From Plotosus lineatus (lineage: Eukaryota; Chordata; Actinopteri; Siluriformes; Plotosidae): a DNA stretch of 64,000 nucleotides. Of the stretch, positions 22,171 through 33,786 are shown piece after piece. Below the pieces are notes generated by a model that saw only the letters and a program-made list of their open reading frames with translations, had not been told where the DNA came from and ran no database searches. Each line of letters begins with the position of its first letter. Position 1 is the first letter of the stretch. Made by a program: the position numbers and the translations under genes. The stretch is from NCBI GenBank assembly GCA_024760905.1, contig CM045731.1, positions 24,182,501 to 24,246,500 of the forward strand, read 5' to 3'.

Positions 22171-22871
22171 TGTCACAAACCAGTGTGTCAGACAGAGTGA
22201 TGAGTCTCAAGTTAGAAATTGAAGGTGTGATGTTCAATGTTCTTAGTGCTTATGCCCCACAAGCAGGATGTGAGCGAGAAGAGAAGGAGCGATTCTGGAG
22301 TGAGTTAGATGAATTGATGTAGAGTATCCCCAGAGGTGAGAGTGGTCATTGGTGCAGACTTCAATGGACATGTTGGTGCAGGTAACAGAGGGGGCGAGGA
22401 AGTGATGGGCAGGTTTGGTATCCAGGACAGAAATACAGAAGAACAGATGTTGATAGATTTTGCAAAAAGGATGGAAATGGGTGGTGAAAACTTTCTTCCA
22501 GAAGAGACAGGAGCATAGGGTGACTTATGAAAGCGGAGGTAGAAGCACACAGGTAGACTACGTAGGTACATAGGTAGAGTGTGGAAAAGAGGTGAAGAAG
22601 CGTGTGCAAGTAGGTTGGAATGGTTGGAGAAAAGTGTCCGGTGTGATGCGTGATAGGAGAGTATCAGCAAAAATAAAAGGAAAAGTGTAAAGGATGGTGT
22701 TGAGGCCAGCAATGCTGTATGGTTTAGAAACAGTGACACTGAGGAAAAGACAGGAGGCAGAGCTGGAGGTAGCAGAGATGAAAATGTTGAGGTTCTCACT
22801 GGGAGTAATGAGAATGGATAGGATCAGAAATGAGTACATCAGAGGGACAGCTCATGTAAGATGTTTTGGAG
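22171..22871 (+). mobile_element. RTE LINE remnant, 5' part, internally deleted
   Basis: Begins in the apurinic-type endonuclease domain (VMFNVLSAYAPQAG, then VVIGADFNGHVG) and jumps near 22575 to the C-terminal part (WKRGEE..., then RIRNEYIRGTAHV), so the RT core is deleted. The frame has stops. It is interrupted at 22871 and resumes at 25233, as shown by alignment with the uninterrupted copy at 30213-31071. Confidence 0.88.
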
Positions 22872-24304
22872 CATGCTCTGTGACTCCTTTGGTGATGACA
22901 TCGACGGCGTCTCACACACTGTATCACTGATTATATGAACTTCTGCGTGGACAGCACTGTGCCAACACGGAGGGTACGGTGCTTCTCCAACAACCACCTG
23001 TGGGTCACCCCTGAGCTGAAAGTCCTCCTGAACCAGAAAAAGAGGGCTTTCATCTCGGGGGATAGAGAGGAGCAGAAGAAGGTCCAGCGTGAGCTCCAGT
23101 GGAGGATCAGGAGGGCAAAGAACGACTATGGGAAGAAGCTGGAGGAGAAGCTGGCTCAGAACAACGTGCGGGACGTCTGGAGAGGACTAAAAACCATTTC
23201 TGGATTCGGGCAGGGTGTCAGAGGGACAGCTGATGGTGACCAGCGCTGGGCGGATGAACTAAACTGTTACTTCAACAGGTTTGATTCTCCCCCCTCACCC
23301 TCTGCCCCCCTCCCCGTCCCCCCCTTCTCTTCACACGTCTCCAGACCAGCAGACACCTCCCCTCCCCAGGCCAACTTCACTTGACTGCTACAGCCCGACA
23401 GACACATCCCCCTCCCTCTGCAGCCCACCCCAGCCCCCCCTCTCCCTCACATCAGACCAGGTGAAGAGACAGCTGAGGCGACTAAATCAGAGGAAATCTG
23501 AAGGACCAGATGGCATCAGTCCCAGGCTGCTGAGGAACTGCGCAGACCAGCTCTGTGAGGTACTATGCTACCTGTACAACCTGAGCCTCAGCCTGGAGAA
23601 GGTTCCCATCCTGTGGAAGACCTCCTGTGTGGTTCCGGTTCCCAAAACAGCTCAAGCGAAGGAACCAGCCCACTACAGACCTGTCGCCCTGACCTCCCAC
23701 CTTATGAAGACCATGGAAAGGCTCCTCCTCATACACCTCCGCTCTATGGTGAGCCCCACCCTAGATCCGCTGCAGTTTGCCTACAGGCCCAACATCGGGG
23801 TAGAAGACGCCGTCATCTACCTTCTGCAGCGGGCACTCACCCACCTGAAAATCGCTGGCAGCGCTGTGAGGGTCATGTTCTTTGACTTCTCCAGCGCCTT
23901 CAACACCATCAGGCCAGCGCTTCTGCGGGGGAAGCTGGAGGACGTGGGAGTGGACTGGCATCTTGCTGCCTGGATCACCGACTACCCTACTAACCATCCA
24001 CAGTACGTGCGGCTGCGCGGCTGTAAGTCAAAGGTGGCAGTCTGCAGCACGGGGGCACCGCAGGGCACCGTCCTCTCATCCTTCCTTTTCAACATTTATA
24101 CCTCTGACTTCAGCTATAACACAGACAGCTGCCACCTCCAGAAGTTCTCGGACGACTCCGCCATCGTGGGCCGTGTGTCAGAGGGGAACGAGCTGGAGTA
24201 CCGGTCGGTCATCGTTGACTTCGTGGACTGGTGTGAGCGCAACCACTTGTGCTTGAACACCAGGAAGACGAAGGAGATGGTGGTCGACTTCAGAAGAAGC
24301 ACAC

Positions 24305-24380
<76 letters not shown>

Positions 24381-25232
24381 TAGTGAACATCCAGGGACAG
24401 AACATTGAGATAGTGAACAGTTTCAAATACCTGGGCTTTCACCTTAACAATAAACTGGACTGGTCCCACAACACCAACTGAGGAGATTCAGGTCCTTCCT
24501 AGTATGCAGACCTCTGCTCAGAACATTTTATGACTCTGTGGTAGTCTCTGCAATCCTCTACGCTGCCATCTGCTGGGCCCCGGGCAGCACAGAGCGGGAC
24601 AGAAAGAGACTGAACAAGCTGGTCAGGAGGGCCAGCTCTGTCCTCGGCTGCCCACTGGACTCTGTGGAGGAGGTCAGTGAGAGGAGGATGGTAGCAAAGC
24701 TCACATCCATCTTGGTCAATAGCTCTCACCCACTGCACCAGACTGTAGAGAAGCTGAGTAGCTCCTTCAGTGGACGACTGAGACATCCCCAGTGCATGAA
24801 GGAGCGCTACCGCAGGTCGTTCATTCCCACCGCTGTCAGACTGTACAACGCCACTTTGTAACGGTCTGTGAAAATACCGGTTATGTGCAATAAAAACCCC
24901 ATGCACTTTAATCAACCACATCTACCCCACTGACTGTGAACCATATCAACCCTTCTACTCTGCCCTCAGATACATTTACACTTTAATATAGGCCAGTCTA
25001 CAAAGTCGTTCCCTTCTTTTCTTTTATTGTTTATTAATTTATACTATTTATGTATCTATTTATTTATTTACTTATATAATATATATGTATGTGTGTATGT
25101 TTGTATTTGTATCTATTTTTTGCACCCCCTACTGATGATACCTCAAGAACCTGTAACAGTGAATTTCTCCATTGTCAGATTAATAAAGCTGTATCTTATC
25201 TTATCTTATCTTATCTTATCTTATCTTATCTT
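22872..25232 (+). mobile_element. Rex1/Babar-like LINE inserted in the RTE copy
   Basis: 5'-truncated non-LTR retrotransposon. The RT domain lies at about 23455-24300 (KSEGPDGISPRLLR, KTSCVVPVPKT, HYRPVALTSHLMKTMERL, FFDFSSAFNTIRP, STGAPQGTVLS, catalytic FSDDSAIV). A C-terminal segment (24520-24860) and an untranslated end with attaataaagctgtatc precede a (TCTTA)n tail at 25196-25232. The duplicated target may be ttgga. Clade placement in the CR1/L2 superfamily is from memory of fish Rex1/Babar sequences. Confidence 0.85.
23281..24408 (+). pseudogene. LINE reverse transcriptase, interrupted by CA repeat
   Basis: A 375-codon open segment with all main RT blocks, including FSDDSAIV. Near its end (24310-24376) a (CA)n microsatellite has expanded inside the coding region after VVDFRRS, turning it into a Thr-His run followed by a frame change. 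The C-terminal continuation is found in another frame at 24538-24861. It is therefore inactive. Confidence 0.85.
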
Positions 25233-25507
25233 GGAGACAAAGTCAGAGAGGCTAGATTGAGATGGTTTGGACATGTACAGAAGAGGGATAGTGAGTATAT
25301 TGGTAGTAGGATGCTGAGGTTGGAACCACCAGGCAGAAGGCCTAGAGGAAGACCAAAGAAGAGATTTATGGATGTTCTGAAGGAAGACATGAAGGTCGTT
25401 GGAGTAAGAGAAGAAGATGCAGAGGACAGGTTGAGATGAAGGCTGATGATTTGCTGTGGCGTCCCCTGAAGGGAACAGCCAAAAGGAAAAGAAGAAAAAG
25501 AAGACAT
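25233..25507 (+). mobile_element. RTE LINE remnant, 3' part
   Basis: Continues the RTE copy with ggagacaaagtcagagagg, the conserved RWFGHVQKRD...PPGRRPRGRPKKRFMDV C terminus, and the 3' end gctgtggcgtcccctgaagg with an AAG-rich tail. Confidence 0.9.
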
Positions 25508-26122
25508 GATTCTAAACTCATATTCAAACCTAACACGTCACATTTCATCATGGGAATATTGACTTAATTTCCAGTTACAACCTCTTAGTATTTCGTTTCT
25601 TCAACAGTTTCCAAACAGGACAAGCACACGCCCACATTTCCTGTTTCACTCTCCATTCCATTAGTCTTCCTGTTCGTTATGATCTACACCAACGAATGTG
25701 TTAAAGATTTTTTATCTTGCCTTGGGAAACTACTGCCAATGAGTTAATGAGTTCAGCATTTAATTGTGTCTGTGTACAAGTCCTGATAAATTCCTAGCTG
25801 CTCCGGAAGAGATGGATCGTGGCTCCTTGGCTCGGGCTGCCGAAGTGTGATCATCTTTCATTATTGATTTTACGATCAGAACTCACAAATGTATGGGTTT
25901 GGGAAGGGAAGGAGGCGTTCGGTAAGGGCAGGGATGTTTGTTTAGTAGAGCTTTTTAAATTCTAGGTTCTGAAACTCATCGGTAGGATGGGTGACTTTAA
26001 ATGTAACTGTACACTTTTTTCCTAAATTCCAATATGAGATACGAAGTTTTCCTGCGGATCAGTGCAGGAACTTGACAGCAGCACAATCTGTCGTGATAAT
26101 ATAATGAAATCCTGGTTATAAT
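25508..26122. other. Gene-free stretch, nothing recognised
   Basis: Ordinary A/T-rich sequence without repeats or open frames of note. Confidence 0.5.
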
Positions 26123-26139
26123 CTATAAACCTATAACCT

Positions 26140-26499
26140 GTCTGTCTGTCTGTCTTCCTTTTGGCTTTTTTCCCTTTTTTTTACTCGGGAGTCGCCACAG
26201 CGAATCATCTTGATTCGCACGTTTGATTTGGCAGAGGTTTTTACGTCGGATGCCCTTCCTGTCACAACCCTTTTAGCAAGGGACAGAAACACGCTGACGA
26301 CTTTGCAGCCTACTCTTTATGAAAGTCAGCAATGGTTCTTTTACATGCCTCTCTCCACAGACAGTGAGAGACATGGCCGGCCTTTGATAACCCAGTTAGC
26401 TGCACTGGGGGGGGGGCAGTGACAACCTTGTGGAGAGTGGGACTCGAACCCCCAACCTTTGGATCAGCGATCCAGCGCACTAGACCACCACTGCCCCAC
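26140..26499 (-). repeat. SINE-A copy, RTE-type tail, young, with target duplication
   Basis: Full-length minus-strand copy from a (GACA)n-type end to the tRNA-like head. It is flanked by a perfect 17-bp direct repeat, ctataaacctataacct (26123-26139 and 26500-26516), marking LINE-driven insertion. Confidence 0.93.
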
Positions 26500-26545
26500 C
26501 TATAAACCTATAACCTATACACTTATAAATTGAATTACTATTGAT

Positions 26546-27135
26546 TCATTCATCGTCTTCCGCTTCTTCCAGGGTGGGGTCGCGGGGGCAGAAACCTAAG
26601 AAAAGAGGCCCAGACCCTCTCCCCCGCCACTTCCTCCACCTCTTCCGGGGGGACATCCAAGGCGTTCCCAGACAAGTCGAGAGACATAGTCCCGCCAGCG
26701 TGTTCTAGGTCGCCTCGGGGTCTCTTCCTGGTTGGACATGCCGGAAATACCACACCAGAGAGGCATTCGGGAGGCATTCTGCCCAGATGCCTGAGCCACC
26801 TCAACTGGTTCATCTCAATGCGTAGGAGCAGCGGATCTACTCAGAGCTCTCCCCAGATGGTAGATCTTCTCACCTTATCTCTCAGGGTGAGCGCCTCCAC
26901 TCGGCAAAGGAAGCTCATTTCAGCCACTTGTATCTGCAATCTTGTTCTTTCGGTCACTACCCAAAACTTGTGTCCATAGGTGAAGGTTGGAAAGTAGATC
27001 AGGTGGTAAATTAAGAGCTCCTTCTTCACCACAATGGTCCGGTACAGGCTCTGTTTAACAGCAGAAGCTGCAGCGACGCATTTATTCCTAAGCCACTTAA
27101 TGCTAGTTAGGGTTGCAAGGAGGTTGACTCTATTT
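26546..27135 (-). mobile_element. LINE C-terminal fragment (same family as 31.96-33.33 kb)
   Basis: 5'-truncated minus-strand LINE encoding the C-terminal region (QLRWLRHLGRMPPECL, then EEVEEVAGERVWASFLRFLPPRPHPG) and upstream part (YGHKFWVVTERTRLQIQ, AEMSFLCRVEALTLRDKVR). It ends at a short CATTCATC-type tail. The frames are broken. Confidence 0.85.
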
Positions 27136-27304
27136 GGAACACAGCACAGGCATTTAGTACAACCCAACTTAAAAAAGGGGGGAGGGGGGGATTGCAACTG
27201 TTGCATGCAACTTTATTTTCAAGATACCACCACCTCAGATATACTGAGTGTATGCTTCACAGTGGCTGCAACATCCCTGTATTACTGAAAGGGTCATTGT
27301 AGGT

Positions 27305-27600
27305 AAAGTCTGTTGGGTTTTTACACCCGAGCCTAGTGGCTCATCAGGTCTGTGTACAGGGTTTCTGGAGCGTGAAGCAGCCAGGAGTTTAACTCCTCCT
27401 GGATGTGACACTAGTCCATCGCAGGTTATCTTCCCAGTATATTTTACTGGTACCCATTTATACTGCTGGGTGAACAGAGGCACACTTGTAGTTGAGACCT
27501 TGCCCAGGGGTCTTAGCACAGTGAGGGTCTCAGTGGGATTCGAACTCACCACCTCCCGATCATGAGCACAGCACCCTAACCACTGCGCCATCGGCCCCGA
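27305..27600 (-). repeat. SINE-C copy (third tRNA-derived SINE)
   Basis: On the minus strand it starts with a tRNA-like head (ggggccgatggcgcagtgg, then gtgagttcgaatccc), followed by a body with ggtctcaactacaagtgtgc and ends ccgggtgtaaaaacccaacag-like. Related copies occur at 36.0, 42.3 and 43.9 kb. Confidence 0.8.
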
Positions 27601-28297
27601 CTCAAAAGGGTCATTGTGGTGAGTAATAATTCCCAGCAATTTGATGATGCATGTGATAAATACAATAACACAATAAAATACACATTTTAATGAAATAAAA
27701 TACACTCTTGTAACAATGTAAACAGAATTCTATGTACAATGTGCAGGGAGGTATCATTATTTCGGTTTTTTGTTTGTTTGTTAGTTTGTTTGTTTCTAGA
27801 AAAATAAACTGTTACTACCACGCAATGAATTATTCATTTGAATAGAAAGGCTTTCTACATAATCACATTGAGGAACCTATTCAGTGTCGTGGCATATCTC
27901 ATACTGTGATGATAGAAGGGTTTGTGTCCTAGAGATACTCACTGGAACTTTTATTATGATTTCTGAGATATTCTGTCGCTAATTGTTGTTGTTTCTGTCA
28001 TCAAATCATACATTTTAAGAGTAATCAATTCGTAAATTTAGCAGGGCCTAAATCGCCACATTAACACCACCTAGCTATGTATCTGTCCAGCTCCAAATAC
28101 TAAGTGTATATTTATATGTAAATATAATAAATCTGTCCATTCACTGACTTCTTATCCAAAGTCCCAGTTCTGATATCCACCTCTAGCTTCTTATAGCGCT
28201 ATTCAGAAGATCCGACAACTCCAGATCAACTGAGTGTATGTTTCTTTGAATTTGCAACACTGCAAAGGGTCAGTGTGGGTAAGTGACCTGTGTTGTA
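27601..28297. other. Gene-free stretch, nothing recognised
   Basis: A/T-rich with a GTTT run near 27770-27795. No named repeat was recognised. Confidence 0.5.
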
Positions 28298-28565
28298 AGA
28301 CTCATTCATTTGTTTTCTGAACTGCTTAATCTTAATTCGTGTCGCAGGGAGGCTGGTGCCTACCTCAGCCGACTCTGGGTGTACCCCCCATTCCCCTTTA
28401 GAACAGCCAATTAACCTACTGTGCATGTTTTTAGACTGTGGGAGGAAACTGGAGTACCCAGAGGAAGCCCACGCGAACACAGGGAGAACACGCAAACTCC
28501 ACACAGAAACTCTCAAGATGGGAATTACACCCAGGACCTTCTTGCTGTGAGGTGGATGTGTGTGC
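28298..28565 (-). repeat. SINE-B copy
   Basis: Minus-strand tail (cattcatttgttttctgaactgc), core (agactgtgggaggaaactggag) and head (cttgctgtgaggtgg). The central spacer is shortened. Confidence 0.8.
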
Positions 28566-28608
28566 TGCCCAAAGGTAAATATTATTATTGTGATTATTAT
28601 TAGTTATG

Positions 28609-28932
28609 TTGGCATGGTGGCATAATAGTTAGCATGTCTGCCTCAGGTACTGGCCTCAGGTTTGTCTGTGTGGGATTTTCAGGCTCTCTCCAGGCTTGTT
28701 TGTGTTTCCTTCAGGTACGTACTTTGATTTCCTCACACAGTCCAAAAAAGCACATTAGGCTGATTGGCTGTTCCAAATTGCCATTATGTGTGAATGTGAG
28801 TGTGAATGTTTGTCTGAGTTGCTCTGCAGTGGTCTGGAAAGCTGTTCAAGGTTTAACTCACCTTTGCCACATGCTGTGATAGGCTCTAGCCTCCCTGTGA
28901 CCCTAGAAGGATCAAGCAGTTGGACAGATAAG
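28609..28932 (+). repeat. SINE-B copy
   Basis: Plus-strand head (ggcatggtggcataatagttagcatgtctgcctcagg), core (cacacagtccaaaa), spacer (ttggctgttccaaattgcc) and 3' domain (gaccctagaaggatcaagcag). It lies back to back with the preceding minus-strand copy. Confidence 0.8.
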
Positions 28933-29697
28933 TAAGAGCGTTCTCATGCATTTTTTTTTTTGAGAACATGTACTTTTAAACAAAACATGGTTATATTTAT
29001 TTATTGTGTAAAATCTAGTTCATTACTGTTCATTTTTATATTAAAGCAGCTGTATAAAGACAGCAATTTCACCCTGCTATATTATTAAGAATGTGGAAAT
29101 ATAAACTTCAGTGTCCCAAAAACTTTTCCATGTCAGAAAGCCTAAAATTAAAACAGGTTAATTCCAAAGACCTGAAACTGGAGACTCCATCCATACAAAC
29201 CTTACATTATTACAAGTGCAGAAGCAGTGCTGAGATTTACATATAATTAAAAGTGCTGATTTCGGAATGTTGTATAAAAATTTCTATTCTTATCATCTTC
29301 AATCCCAGGATACCTAACGAAGCCACCTACCCCACTGAGCAAGGCTTTCCTCACCCCATTCCTGTTAGGATGTTGCTGCTGGGACTCAGACAAGTCATTT
29401 TTTGGAGATACAGAGGTATGCAAAAATATACATATACACTATGTTCAGGGATTTCAACATTCTCTGTGTGCATGAGTGTGTCACTCTATCTCTCTATCAT
29501 ATTGTATTGTGTACCAAAGAGACAAGAGCTGACCCCAAGTTGTAAAGACCTGACAGGACGGAAGAACAGAGAGGAATCAATGAAGAAAGAGCAGGAAACA
29601 CAAGTGAATACACATACATGTACTCATATCAATCATTAAAAGATTATTTGGACAATTACTGCATTCACACGAGAAAACCAAACATTACAATAAATGT
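28933..29697. other. Gene-free stretch, nothing recognised
   Basis: No domain-bearing frame and no recognisable repeat. Confidence 0.5.
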
Positions 29698-30045
29698 TCA
29701 TTCTTTCATTCATTTTCTGAACTGCTTAATCCTAATAAGGGTCTCTGGGAGACTGGTGCCCATCTCAGCCAACTCTCGGCGAGGGCAGAGTACAGACTGG
29801 ACAGCTCATAGGCCATTGCAGGGGACATAAACACACTTACAGCTATGCAGCTATTCTTGACGCTGGTTTACATGAACCTCGCACCATAGACAGTGACGGA
29901 CATGACCTGCCTTTGATAACCCAGTTAGATGCACTGGGGGGACAGTACTGACAGCCGTTGATAGCGGGGCTTAAACCCTCAAATTTAGGATTGGTAATCC
30001 AGCACCATATTATTGTAATGACAGAGCAGTTGTGGCCCACTGGTA
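29698..30045 (-). repeat. SINE-A copy, L2-type tail
   Basis: Minus-strand L2-like tail (cattttctgaactgcttaatcctaat), body (gataacccagttagatgcactg) and a diverged tRNA-like head ending near ttgtggccca. Confidence 0.82.
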
Positions 30046-30212
30046 TGGTGCTAGATAAATGTCTCGAATTTTAAAAAAATGATGAAAGTAATTAGAGTTA
30101 GAAAAGGAGTGGGCAAACTAGAGCCACAGGTCACATCCAGATCATTGGTCTTTTTAATCTGGCCCTCCGAAGCCCTAACCAAACCATAGAATTATGACTG
30201 CATGTCATGTAT

Positions 30213-31071
30213 GAGCCCCTTCTTGTTTGCGATGGTGATGGACAGGCTGACAGACGAGGTTAGGCACGAATCTCCATGGACTATGATGTTTGCAGATGAC
30301 ATTGTGATCTGTAGTGAGAGCAGAGAACAAGTGGAGGAAAATCTAGAGAGGTGGAGGTATGCCCTGGAAAGGAGAGGAATGAAGGTTAGCCTCAGAAAAT
30401 CAGAATACATGTGTGTGAATGAGAAGGACCCAGGAGGAACGGTGATGTTACAGGGAGCAGAGATAACGAAGGTGGAGGATTTTAAGTACTTAGGCTCAAC
30501 AATCCAGAGCAATGGAGAGTGTGGAAAAGAGGTGAAGAAGCGTGTGCAGGCAGGCTGGAATGGTTGGAGAAAAGTGTCCGGTGTGATGTGCGATAGGAGA
30601 GTGTCAGCAAGAATGAAAGGAAAAGTGTACAAGACGGTGGTGAGGCCAGTGATGTTGTATGGCTTAGAAACAGTGGTGCTGAGGAAAATACAGGAGGCAG
30701 ACCTGGAGGTAGCAGAGATGAAAATGTTGAGGTTCTCCCTGGGAGTGATGAGGATGGATAGGATTAGGAATGAGTACATCAGAGGGACAGCCCATGTAAG
30801 ACGTTTTGGAGACAAAGTCAGAGAGGCTAGATTGAGATGGTTTGGACATGTACAGAAGAGGGATAGTAAGTATATTGGTAGTAGGATGCTGAGGTTGGAA
30901 CCACCAGGCAGAAGGCCTAGAGGAAGACCAAAGAAGAGATTTATGTATGTGGTGAAGGAAAACACGAAGGTCGTTGGCGTAAGAGAAGAAAATGCAGAGG
31001 ACAGGGTGAGATGGAGGCTGATGATTTGCTGTGGCGTCCCCTGAAGGGAACAGCCAAAAGGAAAAGAAGAA
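30213..31071 (+). mobile_element. RTE LINE, 5'-truncated, young, with target duplication
   Basis: The 3' 859 bp of an RTE-clade LINE. It is flanked by a perfect 9-bp direct repeat, gtcatgtat (30204-30212 and 31072-31080), and ends in an AAG-rich tail. The reading frame is open from the truncation point to the natural stop near 31044 with no stop or shift, including the RT catalytic MMFADDIVI block. The 3' end (gctgtggcgtcccctgaagg, then agccaaaaggaaaag) resembles the tail of the RTE-type SINE-A copies. Confidence 0.92.
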
Positions 31072-31159
31072 GTCATGTATCCTGTAATGCCTGATGTTCC
31101 ACCAGGTGGCGCAGTAGGTCATACGTTGACCTGATTTTAGGACCCTGGACTCTGCAACA

Positions 31160-31456
31160 ATGAGTGAGGAAAAAGAAAAAAAAATCAGCAGTGAGTGCCA
31201 AGTGTTTAATAAGGAATGGACAACTAAATCATTTTTCCCTGAAGTACGGTCAAAGGTCATGGTTTTAAAGGAATACAAGAGCAGCTGTCACATTCCCACC
31301 CAAGCATGTGAATTACGCTCACAACCAATCAGCGCAAGAACAAACGGCCATCACTCAGAGGTTGGCAGCAAGTTTGCGGACTCGGCAGAACTCCTTTATC
31401 CGACAAACTGTCATCCAAGAAGCAAGCAACTTATTTGCTGGCGTTCAACTTATTAA
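31160..31456 (+). pseudogene. hAT transposase N-terminal remnant
   Basis: Encodes MSEEKEKKISS, then CQVFNKEWTTKSFFPEV and KVMVLKEYKSS. This looks like the start of a hAT transposase with a BED-type zinc finger, but the zinc-finger cysteine region is deleted. A second frame continues with NQSAQEQTAITQRLAASLRTRQN, so there is a frameshift near 31.3 kb. The catalytic and dimerisation parts are absent. Confidence 0.7.
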
Positions 31457-31676
31457 ACCATCTCAGATCTGTTCTGAGAATTACCACAACAAAACGAGCG
31501 CCACACTTTTATGCACTGACTAAAAATGGTGAAAAACACCATTCCCACTAAAAGTGTATTAACTTGTAATTGCAGTGTCTTTTTGTGTTTATATTTGATA
31601 TGTATGCATCTGGTGCTGGCCCGACCCGGCTGTCAAATTCATGTGGCCTCTGAGCCAAAATGTTTGTCCATCCCTG

Positions 31677-31960
31677 GGTTAGAAGGTAATATTTTAAATA
31701 TTAAAACCAGTACAGTATTTACCCCTTTTACCAGCAGAGGTCACTATCATCACACTATTACCATATTTCTAACTTTACTTCAACTTACAATTCCTGGTGT
31801 TATTGTGTGTAAATAGAGTCTTTCCTATATCCTTTTACGAACCATTTTTCCTTCACCTTGATGGAAAGCATCAGGAAGAGCAAGAAAATGAGGATACATA
31901 AGAATGTAGTAAATAAATATTGTGTTTCTAAGAGAATCTGACTGCACTCACACTGGGCGA
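31677..31960. other. Gene-free stretch, nothing recognised
   Basis: Short unassigned segment between the hAT derivative and the next LINE. Confidence 0.5.
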
Positions 31961-33328
31961 CATAGTTATGCACAGACATTTTTTATGTGGGTCTACCGAG
32001 GTGGCAGTCCCCCTTTTTAAAAAACAAGACCGGAGGGTGTGTTCCAATTATCGGGGATTCACACTCCTTATCCTACCCAGGGAAGTCTATGCAGGTGTAC
32101 TGGAGAGGAGGATCCGACCGATAGTCGAACCTCGGATTCAGGAGGAACTATATGTTTTTCGTCCTGGCCATAGCACTCTTGACCAACTCCATACGCTCTA
32201 CAGGATGTTGGAGGAGGCATATGTGTTTTGTTGATTTGGAGAAGGCTTTCAACCGTGTCCCTTGGGCTCTCTTGTGGGGTGTGCTCTGGGAGTATGGCGT
32301 TCCTGGACCCGTTGCTTTGAGCCATTTGATCGTTTTACCACCGGATCCAGAGTTTGGTCTGTATTAGTAACAACAGGTCAAATTCTTTTCTAGTGAGGAT
32401 TGGAGTTCACCAAGGCTGTCCTTTGTCACCGATTCTGTTCATAATTTTGATGGACAGAATTTCTAGGCGCAGCCGAGGTGTTGAGGGGTTCTGGTTTGGT
32501 GGCCATCGGATCTCATCTCTGCTTTTTGTGGATGATGTCCTTTTGGCTTCATCAAGCCGGAATCTCCGGCTCTCATTGAAGCAAGTTGTAGTCGCATGTG
32601 AAGCGGCCAGGATGAAAATCAGCACTTCCAAGTCGGAGGCCATGGTTCTCAGTCGGACAAGGGTGGAATGTACCCTCCGGGTCGGAAATGAGGTCCTGCC
32701 CCAAGTGGATGAGTTTAAGTATCTTGGGGTCTTGTTCACAAGTGAGGGAAGGATGGAGTAAGAGATCGACAGACAGATCACTGCAGTCTCTGCTGTTAAA
32801 CAGAGCATGTACCAGTCCGTCGTGGTGAAGAGGAAGCTGAGCTGCAAGGCAAAGCTCTCAATTTACCAGTCGATCTATGATCCAACCCTCACCTATGATC
32901 CCGAGCTTTGGGTAGTGACCAAAAGAATAAGATCTACAAGTGACTGAAATGAGCTCCCTTCACCGGGTGGCCAGGCTCACCCTTAGAGATAAAGTGAGAA
33001 GCTCTGCCATCCGGGGAGAGCTCAGAGTAGATCCGCTGCTCCTCCACTTTGAGAGGGGCCAATTGAGGTGGCTCAGGCATCTGGTCAGAATGCTTCCCGA
33101 ACGCCTCCCTGGTGTGGTGTTTCGGGCATGTCCAACTGGGAAGAGACCCCGTGGTCGACCTAGAACACACTGGAGGGACTATATCTCTTGGCTTGTCTGG
33201 GAATGCCTCGGTGTCCTTCTGGAAGAGCTGAAGGAAGTGGCTGGGGAAAGGGACATCTGGACCTCTTTGCTTAGGTTTCTGCCCCCGCGACCCTACCCCG
33301 GAAGAAGCGGAAGAAGAAGATAATGATG
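31961..33328 (+). mobile_element. LINE (non-LTR retrotransposon), 5'-truncated, clade unassigned
   Basis: Encodes an RT with VFRPGHSTLDQLHTL, FVDLEKAFNRVPWALLW, GVHQGCPLSPILFIILMD and catalytic LLFVDDVLL, then KSEAMVLSRTRVE and FKYLGVLFTSEGRME. A C-terminal part follows (LRWLRHLVRMLPERLPG, RPRGRPRTHWRDYISWL). The frame is broken at about three places. It ends in GAAGAAG/GATGAT repeats. This type is very abundant in teleosts; I do not assign a clade. Confidence 0.88.
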
Positions 33329-33435
33329 ATGATGATGGGTCTGCCATGTGTAACTGTGATATTTAAAAAATCTTCTACAATAAGTGCATCTTCACAGTGA
33401 TATGCTTCCTATATCGTTCTATACAGGGTGTAAAT

Positions 33436-33786
33436 GTCTGTCTTCCTTTCGGCATTTTCCCTTTTACTCAGGAGTCGCCACAGCGAATCATGTGATTCGC
33501 ACATTTGATTTGGCAGAGGTTTTTACGTCGGATGCCCTTCCTGTCACAACCCTTTTTAGCAAGGGACAGAAACACGCTGACGACTTTGCAGCCTACTCTT
33601 TACGAAAGTCAGCAATGGTTCTTTTACATGCCTCTCACCATAGACAGTGAGAGACATGGCCCGCCTTTGATAACCCAGTTAGCTGCACTGGGGGGGACAG
33701 TGACAACCTTGTGGAGAGTGGGACTCAAACCCCCAACCGTTGGATCAGCGATCCAGCGCCCTATCCCACTAGACCACCACTGCCCC
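33436..33786 (-). repeat. SINE-A copy, RTE-type tail, young, with target duplication
   Basis: Full-length minus-strand copy flanked by a perfect 19-bp direct repeat, ttctatacagggtgtaaat (33417-33435 and 33787-33805). The head keeps tRNA-like boxes. This is the best-preserved insertion of the family in the window. Confidence 0.95.

Larger units (their letters stand above)
30104..31676 (+). mobile_element. hAT transposon derivative with nested RTE insertion
   Basis: The ends are inverted (aggagtgggcaaac on the left; gtttgtccatccctg on the right) and flanked by near-identical 8-bp repeats (agttagaa at 30096-30103, ggttagaa at 31677-31684), the hAT target length. Inside lies a transposase remnant (31160-31450). 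The element also received an RTE LINE at 30213-31071. Confidence 0.85.

Noticed and set aside
22305..22839. Minus-strand open frames opposite the RTE copy, also 30192-31278
   Set aside because: They are antisense shadows of the LINE reading frame.
24300..24380. Long Thr-His and Cys-Val open frames over CA/GT repeats here and at 34.8, 46.4, 48.1-48.9, 53.3, 57.1, 59.3 and 62.3 kb
   Set aside because: They are translations of dinucleotide microsatellites and have no coding meaning.
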